A stretch of 64,000 nucleotides of DNA from Epiperipatus broadwayi (taxonomy: Eukaryota; Onychophora; Udeonychophora; Euonychophora; Peripatidae): positions 3,846,626 through 3,910,625 of the forward strand of contig JAQFVV010000050.1 of NCBI GenBank assembly GCA_028023455.1, read 5' to 3'. The notes beneath the pieces were generated by a model that had not been told where the DNA came from, did no database searches, and was given only the letters and a program-made list of their open reading frames with translations. The translations under genes and the position numbers were made by a program. Within the stretch, counting starts at the first letter, position 1. Each line of letters starts with the position of its first letter. Of the stretch, positions 34,867 to 48,431 are shown in pieces.

Positions 34867-35402
34867 TTCATTTATACAGGTTAAATACAGATCAAAATAT
34901 ATTTACACAAATGCAAATGTCATTTTTCTTTTAATAAGCCTATATGTGCTTTTGGATAGAAGAAAATATTCATCACAGTTTATATTTAAATGTTCCAAAG
35001 CCATATTGTTTCAGCTACACTACCTCTTTAAATAAAAAAAGCCTATATTTTTGCAGCTCATTGAAAAATTGTGGCTGTTTTATTTAAAAGGGGAGTTTGG
35101 GTGAAATAATTTAGATATGGGGCATTTCAAATATTTTATACAGATTGCAGCTAGTTTTATGCATTGGTTCTATTTTAATAACAGTATATATATATTTAAT
35201 TTTATTTTAAGTATAGCGCATGATGTTAATAACAAATTATATTACAATAATATATTTATTATACATAATAAAAGTATTGATACTATCATATTATGTAGCC
35301 ATAAATATGTTGATGTATAATAAATTAATTTTTTTCTCTTTTTACCAATTTTTAAATATATATTTTTTAATTTAACTTTTTATTTCCTTATGATATTGCA
35401 AT

Positions 35403-35510
35403 CTCAGTGTGAAGAGTGGTGGGTGGTGTGAAAGTCTGTGCTCATATACCCTATATATTACATATATAAACACAGGTATATTATAAGCCTGTGTGTTTTA
35501 GTTAACTCAA
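35403..35510 (+). repeat. Single-arm copy of the 18.8-kb palindrome family
   Basis: GAAGAGTGGTGGGTGGTGTG through GTGCTCATATACCC and on to AAGCCTGTGTGTTTTAGTTA matches 19000-19095. AAACACAGG and CCTGTGTGTTT within it can form a hairpin. This copy shows the family unit is a single arm plus about 45 bp. Confidence 0.8.
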
Positions 35511-38500
35511 CAGGTAAATTATTGAATACTTTAGGAGCTTAGTGATTTGTTATTCTTGTTCCATATTAATTACAAATTTTTGGACTGTATGTATCTGCTT
35601 TTTTTAATCACATTTCAAGTTTTTATTGTATAAGCTTTTTGAAAATACTATCAAAAAGTTTTTTTCTAAAACTGTATATTCAAAAAATGCATTGGATAAA
35701 GTATTTTTTATTCAATATTTTTTCTTTTTTTATATAATTTTCTTCTATTAGATCAATAATTTCTTTTTTAGTAAGGCTAATTTATTAATATTAGAAAAAG
35801 TTTGCATAACCATAAAGTATTATTTATAGCTGAATAAATATTCACATAAAAACTAATATATAACAATAAAAATATTTAAGCGAAAAATATCCTGGATTTT
35901 GTAGAATATTATTATAAAACATCTAAATTTATTAATGTATATGTTAATATGATGTTTCCCCCAAAAAATTTTGATTTATATTATTACATTTGGTATTAAA
36001 TTATTAATATATTATTTTATTTTCAATTGTAAATTATAACAAAATGTATTAACATGTTTATAATTAATACAATACACTTCAATGTATAAAGGCAAAATTA
36101 TTAAATTCTAAATCTTAATATTGTACCGGTTGGTTTTGTCTGTTTATATAACAAGATCTAGAATCTAGGCAAAAGTACCTCAAGTCCAATCATGTGTATA
36201 CACAGGTTAGGAACACTATGAACTCTGCCCTATTTTCCCATTCTCCAGATCTACCAACTTATGAGAAACAATCCTGATGTTACCCGACCTATTTTTAACT
36301 TTCACAACCGGCATCACAAAAAGGAGAAACAAACAGACTCTATTTAGACATGGACACTATGGTTAAACCCTTAGCATAATAATAATTACAAGTTCTAGCA
36401 TATCTAAAGGATCATAACCTTCCATATTATTTATATATCAGATTAGCAGGATTTCATCTAGTCATAGTAAGCATAATTTGTTTAATCAAGATATAATATT
36501 TTTTTAAATAAAAGAAACAATGATTCTGAAGGTTTACTTTTATAAATATATTGTGACCTTCTGGTTTGGCACCAGAAATAGTCATTGTAGTAGTGTGGTA
36601 GTATATCAGTAATATCTGATATAATCCTCTTTTAAAAAAAAATGAAATAACGTGAAATTTTTTTAAAAATTTTTATTTTGACTTAAAACTGTAATCAATA
36701 GTAAGTGTAGGTATAATTACAAGATTTCTTAAATGTTTGGTATCTTGTTTTGGGGTATAATAAGTGATAGAATGGGGGGGTGGCTTGTTATATGCATAAT
36801 CAGTACAGTCTGAGTTGATACTTACTTGTTTTATTTGTTCATAAGGCAGTATTCAGTTTTGTTAGAATGATTTTCTAGTCCATTTGTTTTGTACATTTTA
36901 AATTTATAGCATAAACAGTAAAATATGTTTCACTCATCATCATTCACATTGTCATTTCAGTTATATCAGTGTAATACCTATAGTATATTACTACTGAATA
37001 TTCATGCATTATCCAACTTCAGTTTTCATTCACATGTTTCATTAAGTCATTAAATATCCCACATTACATTCAAATATTTAATTATATCAATAACAGTATT
37101 AAAAAAAACTAACTTAATTACATTTTAAATAAATCAATAAATTATGAATTGGTGGATATGACAAATACTGTAAAATATTTTATTTATTAAAACAATTGTC
37201 ATCAATTTTATTCTACTGCTTTAAAAACATTTAATTATTAGTTCAATATTTTTTTTCATTTATTTAAAAGACGAAATAATTTTTTTTTCATCTCTATTTT
37301 TTTTTTTTTACTGTCTCAAGTTTTGCATATTTAAGTAGGTTTGCAAGGGGGAGGAGCAATTGACAATCTTTTTCTGATGATGTTAACATTATCGTAAACA
37401 ATTGGAAGAGAACAATATGATGTAATGATTATTAAAAAGTTTATAAAAGGAATACTTATTACTTTTAATAGGGCAATCTACTATTATTACTTTGAAGGGT
37501 AGTCTACTTTTATTACTTCAGTCAGTCAGAGTCAATTATTAGAACTTTTACAAGGGCAGTTATAGCTAACCAAAGACAACTATAACTAATTTATTTAGCA
37601 AAGTTTAATAGTGAAATTATTTTTCCTCTTCCAGAGTGCAAGTTAAAAATTTAAATATATTATTTGTTTGCAACATGTGTACTTAAAAACCACTAAAAGA
37701 TACGTCAATTTGCTCCCAGCTGATTATTCAAATTGTCCCAACGTTATGCTAAAGTACACATAAGTGTTATATTCTATTATTCAAGATAAATTATTATTTA
37801 AGAAATGGGAATGCTTAATAGGACTGTAAAATTGTTTTATTTAAATTTAAAATTAACTGGGAAGGATGAAAGAATATTTGTTTATTTTATAACAATTAAG
37901 TTTTTAAGCTTTAATTATACTATGAAGGGAACAATTGCCATGTGCTTAATTTATGTGTGTGAAAGATGTGAACTGCCATTGAACATTCTCAGAACTTTAA
38001 TGTACAAATTTCATGCTAAATATAAAAGAAAACTCAAAATTTAAAATATACACAAGGAATATGTAATTTTATTGTCATATGTCTTAGAATAGCGGTGTAA
38101 TTATTTCTATTTTTGCCGTTGGAAAAGAAAATATATCAGATTAAATATGTCATTAAATGTACTTTAATAATTATTTGTTCTTCTAGACTAGTAGGAGGAA
38201 TGAAATTATAAATGGATAAAGTGATGTGACATTGCTGTATCAATATTACCAATAAGTTTATCTAAATAAATATTATTAATTGAATAACTACGTATATTTC
38301 TGAATGGCTTTATGATTGTGGAATTAAATGTTAAATATATCCTAGGAATAAAGTACAAACTTCCATTTTACTTGCATTATGAAATATATTGTTTAATTAA
38401 GGAAATTCATTATTTACAATGTTAATAGCAATTCATTAGTTGATAACTAAAAACATTGAATATGCTCTTATGGATTCAAAAAAATATTGTTTTGTTTCAT

Positions 38501-39597
38501 CTACAGGAATTGTGCCATTCTGTGTTAATATTCGTCTTGTGCAGTATAATTATTTTCCTTATCTATTTGAAAACATGACAAGAAAAGTCATGTAAAAACT
38601 TTTATAAACTTTCGCTTCATTTCATTTGGAAAGAAAAAAGAAGACAACTTTATTTTATGTAATGGTATTTTAGATAGATAGTATTAGTTAAGGAATGTTT
38701 TATTATTTTAAATATGTTTATTATATGTATTATTATTATTATATTTCCCTTCAAGAACGTCTCAAATGGCATAATATAAAAATACATTATGCTGGTAATT
38801 TTATTTTTATTATTGTTATTATTTTAATAAGATAAGTTTGGTCAGGCATGTGTTAATAATCCACGCACATAATAAACGAATGAAAGAGTCCATTCAAAAG
38901 GGTGAATAATTATTTTTAAAAAAATAATTATTATATTAAATCTTACCGAATATATTTTTTTTATAAATTAGAAAACTATTATTTTCAAGAATTATTTCAG
39001 CTATAACATACAATTTTATTATTTATTTATTATAAAAAAATTATTTGTCTTGCTTTGTCCATAGTAATTAGTATTTTATTCTCCAATTGTTCTGTGAACA
39101 TTACCAAGTCTGAAATATTGTCAGATATGAGATATTTATTTTTTATTAATTCTAGCAGTAATAATTAATATTGTAACAGTAATTCTTTGCTTACTGCGAT
39201 TTTAAATGGTCTGTATATCACATGCTTATACGTGTGTGTGTGTCTATTGTTAAACTTATTTATAATTATATGTAATTGCCAGTGAAAATGATTTTAAATC
39301 AATCAGATTCGGAAGGAAAAGAGGATCAATCATTTGAAAAATTAGAAAGTTGTTTAAGAGAGAATTATTATTTCTTTGTTATGACTGAATGAAAAGTATT
39401 TTGTGGCCATATGCTATAAAGTTTACAATGTTTATAATATTTTATGGGATTGCGTTAGTGTGTTTGTTAATTGAACATTTAATATGGGTAGTTGCCCAGG
39501 GTATTGTAGTGTATAGGATTGAGTAATCCTTTATTTTCCATGTATTGGAGTATTTTGATAGGAGTGGATTGAATCATCCTTTTATATTTGATATACT

Positions 39598-39750
39598 GAA
39601 TTAAATGTGTATGAAGGTAGAGATGTTATATTTCTAATTTTCATTTGGTGATGAGTTATTCCACCAATTATTGAATTAAAAGTGTATGAAGCTAGAGATG
39701 TTTTCTCCCTGATTTTCATTTGGTGATGAGTTATTCCACCAATTATTTAG
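39598..39750 (+). repeat. Two tandem 75-bp repeats
   Basis: GAATTAAA starts at 39598 and again at 39673. Both are followed by GTGTATGAAG, TAGAGATGTT and TTTCATTTGGTGATGAGTTA, ending CCACCAATTATT. There are a few substitutions between copies. Confidence 0.88.
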
Positions 39751-41696
39751 TCCTAAAGACAGACTTGGAAGTTTTTGTGGTATTTTACCTGATTTGAAGT
39801 ATAGAAATCTTTTATCCCATGTGTATTGGATGTTTTCCAGCTGATGATATAGCCTAGTGTTTGATGGTTTATGATAAAAAAGAAGAATAAAAGGAAAGTA
39901 TAGTGTCTTATAAAACAGCTGTATTATAGTTGATAAATAAAGATTGATTGATCTTCACTTCCACTCGTATTATGATTATATTGAAATATCATAAGCAAAC
40001 CGATTAGACTGATTAACATTATTCATGCACAAATTGTCAATTTTGATATAAAAAAATTCATTATTAATGTACAACTTTACTTATCATGTTAAAACATTTT
40101 GTAGTAATCATTTAAGCTTCATCTCATTGATTTTTATCATTCAATCATAATTTACATAAATAATTAAGCAAAGATAGGATATGGTTAATGAATACAAGGA
40201 TTTACTTTATTTTGGCAAAGCAGAACCTAATTATCCAATAGAATATTTTATTTCAAAACTACAAAGAAAAATACATTTAATTAATAAAAGTATTTATTTC
40301 TTTGGTAAGATAGTTTAATATTATTCCTAGTTTAAATTCCCTTATTGTAATTTTATTTAAGATATTTTAGAGTAACAATGCAAAATCCTAATTTGTTCAG
40401 TAATTAGAATATTAATCTATATTGTTGTTATAAAAATTTTAGTAATAAATGAGTGATATTCAGCAAAAGACGGAATAAAAGATATTTAGTAATCAATTAT
40501 CAGGGCCGGCGGAAGCGGGCATGCAACGCATGCTAGGCATGTGGGCGCTGGCAGAAGGAGGCGCCATCACTGAGAGATTAGCATCTGAAAAAGAAGGCGC
40601 CATCCCTGAGAAATTAAAACTCTACTAACAAAAATACTCACATTTGAAGAATATTATTCTCAAATGTTTATTTACAAAAATTATTGAGAGTAGATTATTG
40701 AAAATCATATGAAGTCATATTATATCTTATTAAATGACACACACAAGCAGGCCTGCACACAAGCTCTGCTTAATATTAAAAATATAAAACAATCAAATCT
40801 ATTATTTATCATGAACAATAAACTAAACATAAAGTTTATTATATTACAAATTTCATATTGTAATGTTTATATATATATATAGTACTGCTTATAGTAAACT
40901 ATAAGTAACTTTCTGCTAGCAAATATATAAATAAACACACACTAAAAGTATTATAAATTAGAACTTATGTATGTATATGCGTATATATATTAGATCATGT
41001 ACATAATTTTGAAATCGTAAGAAACGATTATAATATTGCAAAATAAAACATTTTCTAATTTTTTATTTAAATAATAATTTGATATAAATATTCGAACGTG
41101 TATGTAATATATATTATAGGTATAATTCCAGTAAACTTAATATAATTTTCAGTTTACTTTTTATTTTATATATTTTAATCATTGTCAAAAGTCTATTTTT
41201 TCTGCATACTAATTAGGTTTGCAAATTAATTACATACGTTCGCTTATGATGTTTATCGCAAATTTTAAAATCTTAGTAAGAACTTGTAAACAATAATTAT
41301 AATCCCAGGAAATTTTCTATTGAAATTGCAAATCAGGCCTGGCAGGCCACCTGTGTTAATTAGAAAAATATATGATAACAAAAGAAAATCTTGCCAATGG
41401 TAAAACTAAAATGTTCAATCAAGCGTAAAAAACTGGACACTTGAGTTATTTTAAAACCTGACCATTTTTAATGTCAATGGCTGAATATTTCCAAATTATT
41501 AGCTGCCTTTTTTAGGTAAACAAGTTAAACAACTTCTTCCCCTCCGCGTATAGAGTTTTGTATTTTGGCGCAAGAAGTAATTTGTGTTGGACATCTAAAT
41601 TAGCGATATATAATCTTAAGTATTAAGATACATGATGTAAATATATAAATTAGAGTCCGTATTTATTTATTTATTACATTTGAAAATTATTTTAAA

Positions 41697-42956
41697 GTGG
41701 CGTTCATGAGTAAAAGTAATATGGAATCAAAAACTAAGAAAAAACTATCCGGTGCACAAAATCGTAAACGCCAAGCTGAAAAAATAGCAAACATTAAAAA
41801 ACAAAGTGGATCACTTAATAAATATCTTAAAATATCAACTGCTTCTGAAATAGCTTATACTCAACAAGAACCAGAACCGTGCACATCATCTAGATCATAG
41901 GGAACTGTTGAAAATATTGAACAAGATTTTAGTAAGAAACAGTTAAGTGACAACAAAGTCATTGTGCCAATATCATATCAAATGTGTACAAATTTAGAAG
42001 ATCCAGCTGAATGGAATAAAATCGATGACAAACTACGTGTTATTTTAGTAGAAATGGGGCCTGTTCAAAAGAAAGATATTATATATTCGAACGATGTACA
42101 TGGCCGTAAATTTTCTGATGTATATTATAATAGAAAAATGGAAAACGGAGAAGTAGTTTTTCGAAAATGGCTTATTTATTCCGAAATTTTGAACTCTGTG
42201 TTTTGCTTTTGTTGCAAAGTTTTTGGATCTACTGAATCTGGCCTCATAGAAGGATACAATAATTGGAGAAATTTAAGTACAACTTTACACAGACATGAAA
42301 CTAGTATGGCTCACATGAAAAGTTTATTGAATTGGAATGAACTTGAGAAAAGATTAAAAAACAAAATTACTATTGATTGTCAATCTCAAAATTTATATGA
42401 AATGGAAAAGAAACATTGGAGGAGTGTTTTGGAATGGCTGATTGAAATTATCAAATTCCTTGGTAGTCAAAATTTAGCATTTCGCGGATCATCTGATAAA
42501 TTATACGAAAAAAATAACGGAAATTTTTTAAAATTAATTGAATTATTTGCGAAGTTTGATCCCGTTATGGAAAATCATGTTGAGAGGGCCCTAGATCAAA
42601 ACAATAGAGTACATTATTTGAGCAAAGATAGCCAAAATGAATTATTGGAAATTTTAAGTACAGCAATTAGGGAAACAATTTTATTATCGATAAAGAAATC
42701 CAAATATTATTCTATTATTTTAGATTGTACACCAGATGCAAGTAAAACTGAACAAATGACCATAATTATTCGCTTCGTTTTTTGTAATAATGGAACGGTT
42801 AAAATTAGAGAAAACTTTTTAGGTTTCATAGATATAACAGATTCCACTGGACGAGGTTTATGTACAACAATAATTGAACAACTGGAAAAATGGAAGATTC
42901 CCATTGAAGACATGCGTGGTCAAGGGTATGATAATGGGGCCAATATGAAATTTTAA
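41697..42956 (+). pseudogene. hAT transposase (TTF zinc finger, DUF4371 type), truncated
   Basis: One frame of 420 codons is interrupted by a single TAG at 41898-41900. Before the stop is a basic N-terminus (KKKLSGAQNRKRQAEK). After it comes a TTF-type zinc finger with FRKWLIYSE, FCFCCKVF and HRHETSMAHMKS, then a DUF4371-like helical region. The start of the RNase H-like catalytic core has IILDCTPDASKTEQ (first acidic residue) and GQGYDNGANM (second). The frame ends right after this motif in poly(A)-rich palindromic DNA. The third acidic residue and the C-terminal dimerisation domain are absent. It cannot make active transposase but might bind element ends. Confidence 0.9.
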
Positions 42957-43050
42957 AAAAAAAAAATATTTGAGATTAAAATATGTAAATGTTTTTCGAA
43001 AATTATTTTAAACATTTAAATATTTTAATCTCAAACATTATTTTTTTTTA
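42955..43050. repeat. Hairpin-forming inverted repeat in hAT element
   Basis: Left arm, an A-run then TATTTGAGATTAAAATAT; right arm, ATATTTTAATCTCAAACATT then a T-run. Arms are about 40 bp with few mismatches and a ~15-base loop. It begins at the point where the transposase frame is cut off. Confidence 0.88.
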
Positions 43051-43151
43051 ATTTATTATATATATATATATATTTGAATCACTCTGTCTATTTTTAACAA
43101 ACACATTATTTTTAAAATTTCTGCAAATTTTTCTAACATCTAAATTTGCCA

Positions 43152-43210
43152 TGTTAAATTATATATTATTTCATACAAACGGTTTGTATGAAATAATATA
43201 TAATTTAACA
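43152..43210. repeat. Perfect 29-bp-arm palindrome
   Basis: The arm 43152-43180 (TGTTAAATTATATATTATTT onward) is the exact complement of 43182-43210, with a single G between. Confidence 0.96.
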
Positions 43211-43219
43211 ATCAATTTT

Positions 43220-43247
43220 ATGCTATTTTTGATATCAAAAATAGCAT
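43220..43247. repeat. Perfect 28-bp palindrome
   Basis: ATGCTATTTTTGAT is followed at once by its exact reverse complement. It lies nine bases after the preceding palindrome. Confidence 0.96.
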
Positions 43248-43397
43248 TACATCGTGCATTCTTTCTAAAAATCATGACTTTTTTAAAACGCCACGGGACA
43301 CGGTCGGGTCACCTTAGTAAACATACATATTGACAGGGGCGCCAAAATCAAATTTGCATGCAGGCGCCTAGTACTCAGCGCCGGCCCTGTCAATTAC

Positions 43398-44627
43398 TAA
43401 AAGTGTAAGGTCATATTTATTTTGTTTTATTTTTGTATAAGTCTATCAGAAATCACTGATAGCTAAAGAGATATTTCTTTATAGTAAATAATAGGGACTT
43501 ATTTAGTTCATTTAATGTTTCGAATAAAATGTTTACCAATCTATCAAAATGTTCTGATGAATGAAATACAGTAAATGTAAAAAGTTAACTAATCATGTTG
43601 TATTATATCTTCTTGTATAATCTGTACTCAATGATATGAAATCCCTTTGGAATTTTTGTTCATAACAATAAAAGAAAAGTAGATGTTGATTTAACTATTT
43701 TCTATTTGATTAATAAATATTTTGTTATCTAAATTTGTATTGGGAGTTTCTTCTATAACATTCATTCGTGTTTCACAACTTCCACACATGTTTATACATT
43801 TATTTTATTTAATGTAACATAATTGTATTTTATTTAATTATAACAAATCTCTAGATATGATGATGTTGATTTCCTTGATTCAAACACTATATGAGATACC
43901 AATTACCTACTGATCATTTTTAAAAGGGTTTGTTATTTAACTTTTGTTTAGATTATGAATTGAAATCAAAACGTGCCCGATTTCTTTCATTATCAAACTG
44001 CAAGTATCTAATTAGGGTATTGTTTGGTTTATAATATTATTTTTATAGTGTTAAATAATAATTTGATGTATAGAAATGTTAGATCAAGTCATACCATAAG
44101 TTAATTCCCTGAGATATTCAATATATAATTTAGATTAGATAATAAATTTATTTATCCAGATTAGATTAGTGAGTAGTTAAAATTTAGTAGTGATAGGTTT
44201 AGTTTGAGTTTAGATCTAGTAAATTATACATTACAATTTTTGAAATATTATTTTTTATTTTATTTTAGTTATTAGTTAATTATATAATATAGTAGAGATT
44301 GTTCAGTGCATATGGATGATGGGAGGAGGTGAAATATAGAGTATTATTAGTTAATTTTAACTGGTAGAATTTTACCAATTTAATTTTGTCTAGCATAGAA
44401 CTTAATAGATGTTTATTCCTATTAGTAATAATATTTTCTCCCACATCTAATATACATTGCACACCTCATACACCTCTGTATCCCTCAACTGAATTAGTTT
44501 TAGGTGAAAGCTTTAAATAAGAGCCTCATGAATAGATTTAGGTAAAGTTAAATAAATATTTTATTCTATGATCCATAGAATTGGCACCCCGGGTAATTGT
44601 TAGTGTTAGTGATAGGTGTGAGGGGTT

Positions 44628-44706
<79 letters not shown>

Positions 44707-47700
44707 TAACCTTGCTCTCGCACATCTTCACTTCCAGATAATATATGATATAAAATAAAACGGGTTCTATCTCGGTTAATAATTAATAACTAAAATATTC
44801 AGCATTAAAATTAAAATATTCCACTAGCTCAAATTTAAAATTCGAATAAGGTTCAATTTATAAAAATATATTAAATAAATATTTAATATTTTCATGAGAC
44901 TTGAAGTGAAAATACAGGTGACAAGATAGATTACATTGAGCCAATATCCTACAGGATACTACCTCAATGGCATAAGAACACTATCCCCCTTATTACTATT
45001 TTAAATAACAAACTCATAATATTCTTACGACTTTAATAACTTCTACTCACTAAGATTAAATTAATAATTAAGTCTTAATCTTCTATTTGTAATAATCTAG
45101 CTCAAATAAAATAATCTCAGGTTCATAAAGTTTATTCTAAGTTAATAAAAATACGGTAGTAAAATATGAGAAGGGATTTTATGTCATAATCTACTACACT
45201 GAAACTAATAATAATAAATAACAATAATAATATTCTTCATTGTTTAATTACTACTGGATATCTTTTCTTTTCGTTATATTTTTATTACCATAATAAAATA
45301 ATAAAATAATTTTATATAATCTTTTATCTTCATGAATATAATAAATAAATATGTGGTAGCATATGATAATCTGACAAACAAAATATGTGTGGCAACTGAT
45401 AGCATATAATTTAATATAATATTGTGATAACTGATTTATGACCAATAAAATAATGTAAGATTATGATTATTTAATTATAATGAATACCAATAAAATATTT
45501 AAAATTCTTAAATAATTCTCTATTTATCTTTTGTGCAAAATTATATATTTGTTTCGATTATTATGCATATATTGTGTTTTCATGCAGCGATGTGGAGAAA
45601 TAAATAACTCGGACACAAAATTTTTGAAATAACAAAATTTAACAAAGTTTATTACTAACAACAAATAAATAAACAATTTATTTACATTATTTACAGTGGA
45701 TATCCTTAACCTTTTTTACTTTACAGTTTGATCTACCGGGTTATAAAAAAAATAATTTATATTTCAATCATGTCTTTATTTAGATTTAGGACAAAATTTA
45801 AAAAAATGTTATTATTTGGTTTCTCATTATGGTTAACTTATTACAAGTATATTTATCTACTTTATTAGCAACAGCATTTTATCCTTAATATTATTAAACT
45901 ATCTTATTTTAAAAAATTCATACCTAGAAAAACATTCTATAGAAAACAAAATTTTATAATGAGTATGGATTTCTCAAAATATTAAAAAAAAATTTCATCT
46001 TGCAAAGTCAAAGATGTTACACAAAATATTAGCCAAAATTCAGTACTAGATTTTAGTATTTATCACACAATGTTTACTAATCATAATATATTCTTCTTTA
46101 AGCCCTACTTTAGTATGATATAAGTGTAATCATCAATACATGTCTGTTAATCAATAAACAAAAATATACTATGCATATTGTTTACATAATTTACTTTGTA
46201 CTATTGTATTTTAAAAATATGCAATGCTTATTTTCTCTTAAAAAAATAATAATACTAAAGCATTTAAAATTATTATCACTTTAAAGAAAATATCTTTGTT
46301 TAGATACTTTATTTTAAAAAAGTTTATATTTCATTTCCGAAATAAAATTCAAAATATATTCTATGATTCTTTTCTTTCCTTAGGATACTTTGGAGCTTCA
46401 ATTTTAAGTTATAATATTCTGCTCCTTATAAGCAAATAAACTAATCTTATCCAAAAACGATAGCATAACCTTAGTTCTAAATTATTTATCATTTCTTTTA
46501 AAATATCTTACTAAACGATGCAGTTACATGAAATAAAGATAGCAAAAACAGATGCATAGGATTAAGGAAGAAAGCTAGAGTATTACTCTTAACATATCTC
46601 AAAATCATGGCACAGTGCGAAGAGGTATGGCATTTACCTGCCTAATATCCTCTAGTACAGGGATGATGTTAAAGCTATTTCTTCAGCTTTATTAGAACAT
46701 CAAATATTTAAAGTAATATAAACACTGTCCAAATAAAATGTGTATCAGTCATAGGGCTATGTTAACTATGCTGATATTCACATAAAGACTAAATATTATT
46801 TCCATTCCTTATAACATCCTATTTTTAAAAAAACAAATACATCATCTTGGTTTCCTGCTAACTATCGTACTTCCAAGCCACTATCTCAACATTATTTCTC
46901 AAGATTTTTCTACATCTTACATTGATAAATAACTATCTGCATTTACAAAACAATAAATAAAATTCATTAATAGTTAAACAATCTAGCTGTTCCACAAGAA
47001 AAGTCTGATTACTTCATCATTCTATATGTTTAATCATATACAATCTACTTAGACAATATTTCAATATCCTAACATGAAAATTTTAAAAGAATCACATAAT
47101 TATTTGTTATGTTGGATTATATCACTAATAAAAAAAAATAAAAAAAAATTGTCGTATGCATATTTTCAAATCAATCCTATCTCATAATGTTTTTTAAAAT
47201 GTTGTATAAAAATGCGTTTACATTTATAATAAAAAAAAAAAAAACTTTTACACTTCATCCTTACAATTCATAGATGATCTAAAAAAAAACAAAAAAAACA
47301 ACAACATACATTATAAATTATCAATAGTTATTATTATTACCAATAACCTTTATCTAGTCATCGTATTCAGTAGGCTTTTCTTTATCCACTTGAGCATTGC
47401 AGATATAAAAAAATTCACACCCATACACTTTATATTAAAATATTTTTAGCTAAATTATTAGATTGTATTTATAAAATTTTAATATTAATAAATTAATGTT
47501 TTTATGTTTTTCCTAATCTTATATAAAATTTTAGATTTAAACTAGGTTAACAAAATAAAAGGAATCAAAACTATAATTACATATTTTCTTGACGATAGTT
47601 CCTGATAAGTCCAAAATGCTTATTATCTTCTCTAGAGTTTTTCAAAAATGTTCTCCAAGTGCGTTAAAGTTTAAAATAAAAATAATTATTAATCCATTTA

Positions 47701-48185
47701 GTAAAATTTAGAAAATAATCCTTGGTTTTAGTTTTTAGGACGATAATTATTAAATCATAATATTAATTAATCCCATGAAGCTTCTTAATCTTCTCTACCA
47801 ATATTCTCTGTGTATCCAATGCATCAATCCATCTAATTTAACTTTAAAAATATTCGATAAACTTTTAAGTACTATTTGTATTTCCATGGATCCATTTTTT
47901 TTATTCATCTATATGTTCACTTTTTATCTATGTTTCCTTCTTGATACATTTAAACTTTCATTTGGTATTTTTTTATAAATCTCTTTTAAAATAAAACTTC
48001 AAGTATTTTTGAACAAATCTTTTCCAAATACATTTTAAATAATTCTAAGAACAGATATTTTAATATCAAAAACGCTTCTATAACATAATCTCCTGGGTTC
48101 TTTCTTAAATTTTGCACTCGAAAATATTTTTTTTAAAATGTTACCTTTAGAAAGGATATAACATTTTACTCCTTTGAATATCATA
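43398..48185. other. Long A+T-rich intergenic region
   Basis: No gene or element was recognised. A pure TA tract lies at 44631-44704, just after GGGGTTACAATATA. AATAAAC-type signals occur on the minus strand near 45640. Minus-strand frames between 47500 and 48180 look weakly protein-like but carry stops and no known motif. Confidence 0.45.
44631..44704. repeat. (TA)n microsatellite
   Basis: About 74 bp of uninterrupted TA. The sequence entering it (GGTTACAATATA) resembles element termini seen at other TA tracts in the window. Confidence 0.97.
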
Positions 48186-48431
48186 TTATATAAAATAATT
48201 CATGCAATATATAATTATCTTATTACCATTTAAAAAATAAATCTTGAATAAGCTTATAAATAATAATGCGTCTCCAATTTTTTCATTAGACTCCGTATGA
48301 TGTCCGAGCTGTGGTTTTTTATGTACCAAAACAGTTCTTCGGTGAAATATTAATAAAGCTGTATCAATAAATATTCCAAACATTTTTTCAGCATTACAAC
48401 TTATATCCATTTTATTTAATAGTATATCCAT
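48186..48431 (-). CDS. Unrecognised short ORF, possible exon or gene relic
   Basis: The 81-codon frame includes AEKMFGIFIDTALLIFHRRT and GHHTESNEKIGDALLFIS. Its composition is less biased than the chance frames around it. The IGDALLFISLFKIYF part loosely resembles the helix with IGD in RhoGEF (DH) domains, but the match is too weak to name it. A GT after codon 68 (AAATGGTAAT) could be a splice donor. A TATAAATA lies upstream on the same strand near 48680. It may be one exon of a host gene, a relic, or chance. Confidence 0.25.
   Translation of the reverse strand: MDILLNKMDISCNAEKMFGIFIDTALLIFHRRTVLVHKKPQLGHHTESNEKIGDALLFISLFKIYFLNGNKIIIYCMNYFI

Larger units (their letters stand above)
34306..40500. 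other. Long A+T-rich intergenic region
   Basis: Contains an (ATTT)n run at about 34835-34870, a fragment of the 18.8-kb palindrome family at 35403-35510 and a tandem repeat at 39598-39750, listed separately. 36120-36380 is less A+T-rich but unrecognised. The 79-codon frame at 37805-38044 has no domain signature. The left hAT target duplication is at 40493-40500. Confidence 0.5.
40501..43389 (+). mobile_element. hAT DNA transposon with TIRs and 8-bp target duplication, disabled
   Basis: The left terminus is CAGGGCCGGCG and the right terminus ends CGCCGGCCCTG (complement). It is flanked by TCAATTAT (40493-40500) and TCAATTAC (43390-43397), an 8-bp duplication with one change. Eight-base duplications and CAGGG termini are hAT hallmarks. 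The interior carries a plus-strand ZMYM1/DUF4371-like transposase that ends early, then three consecutive palindromes where the 3' half of the gene should be. The element is 2889 bp. Confidence 0.95.

Noticed and set aside
37370-37400. CTGATGA at 37375 as another hammerhead core
   Set aside because: No GAAA with pairing stems follows; the same holds for CTGATGA at about 1650, 39842 and 43553.
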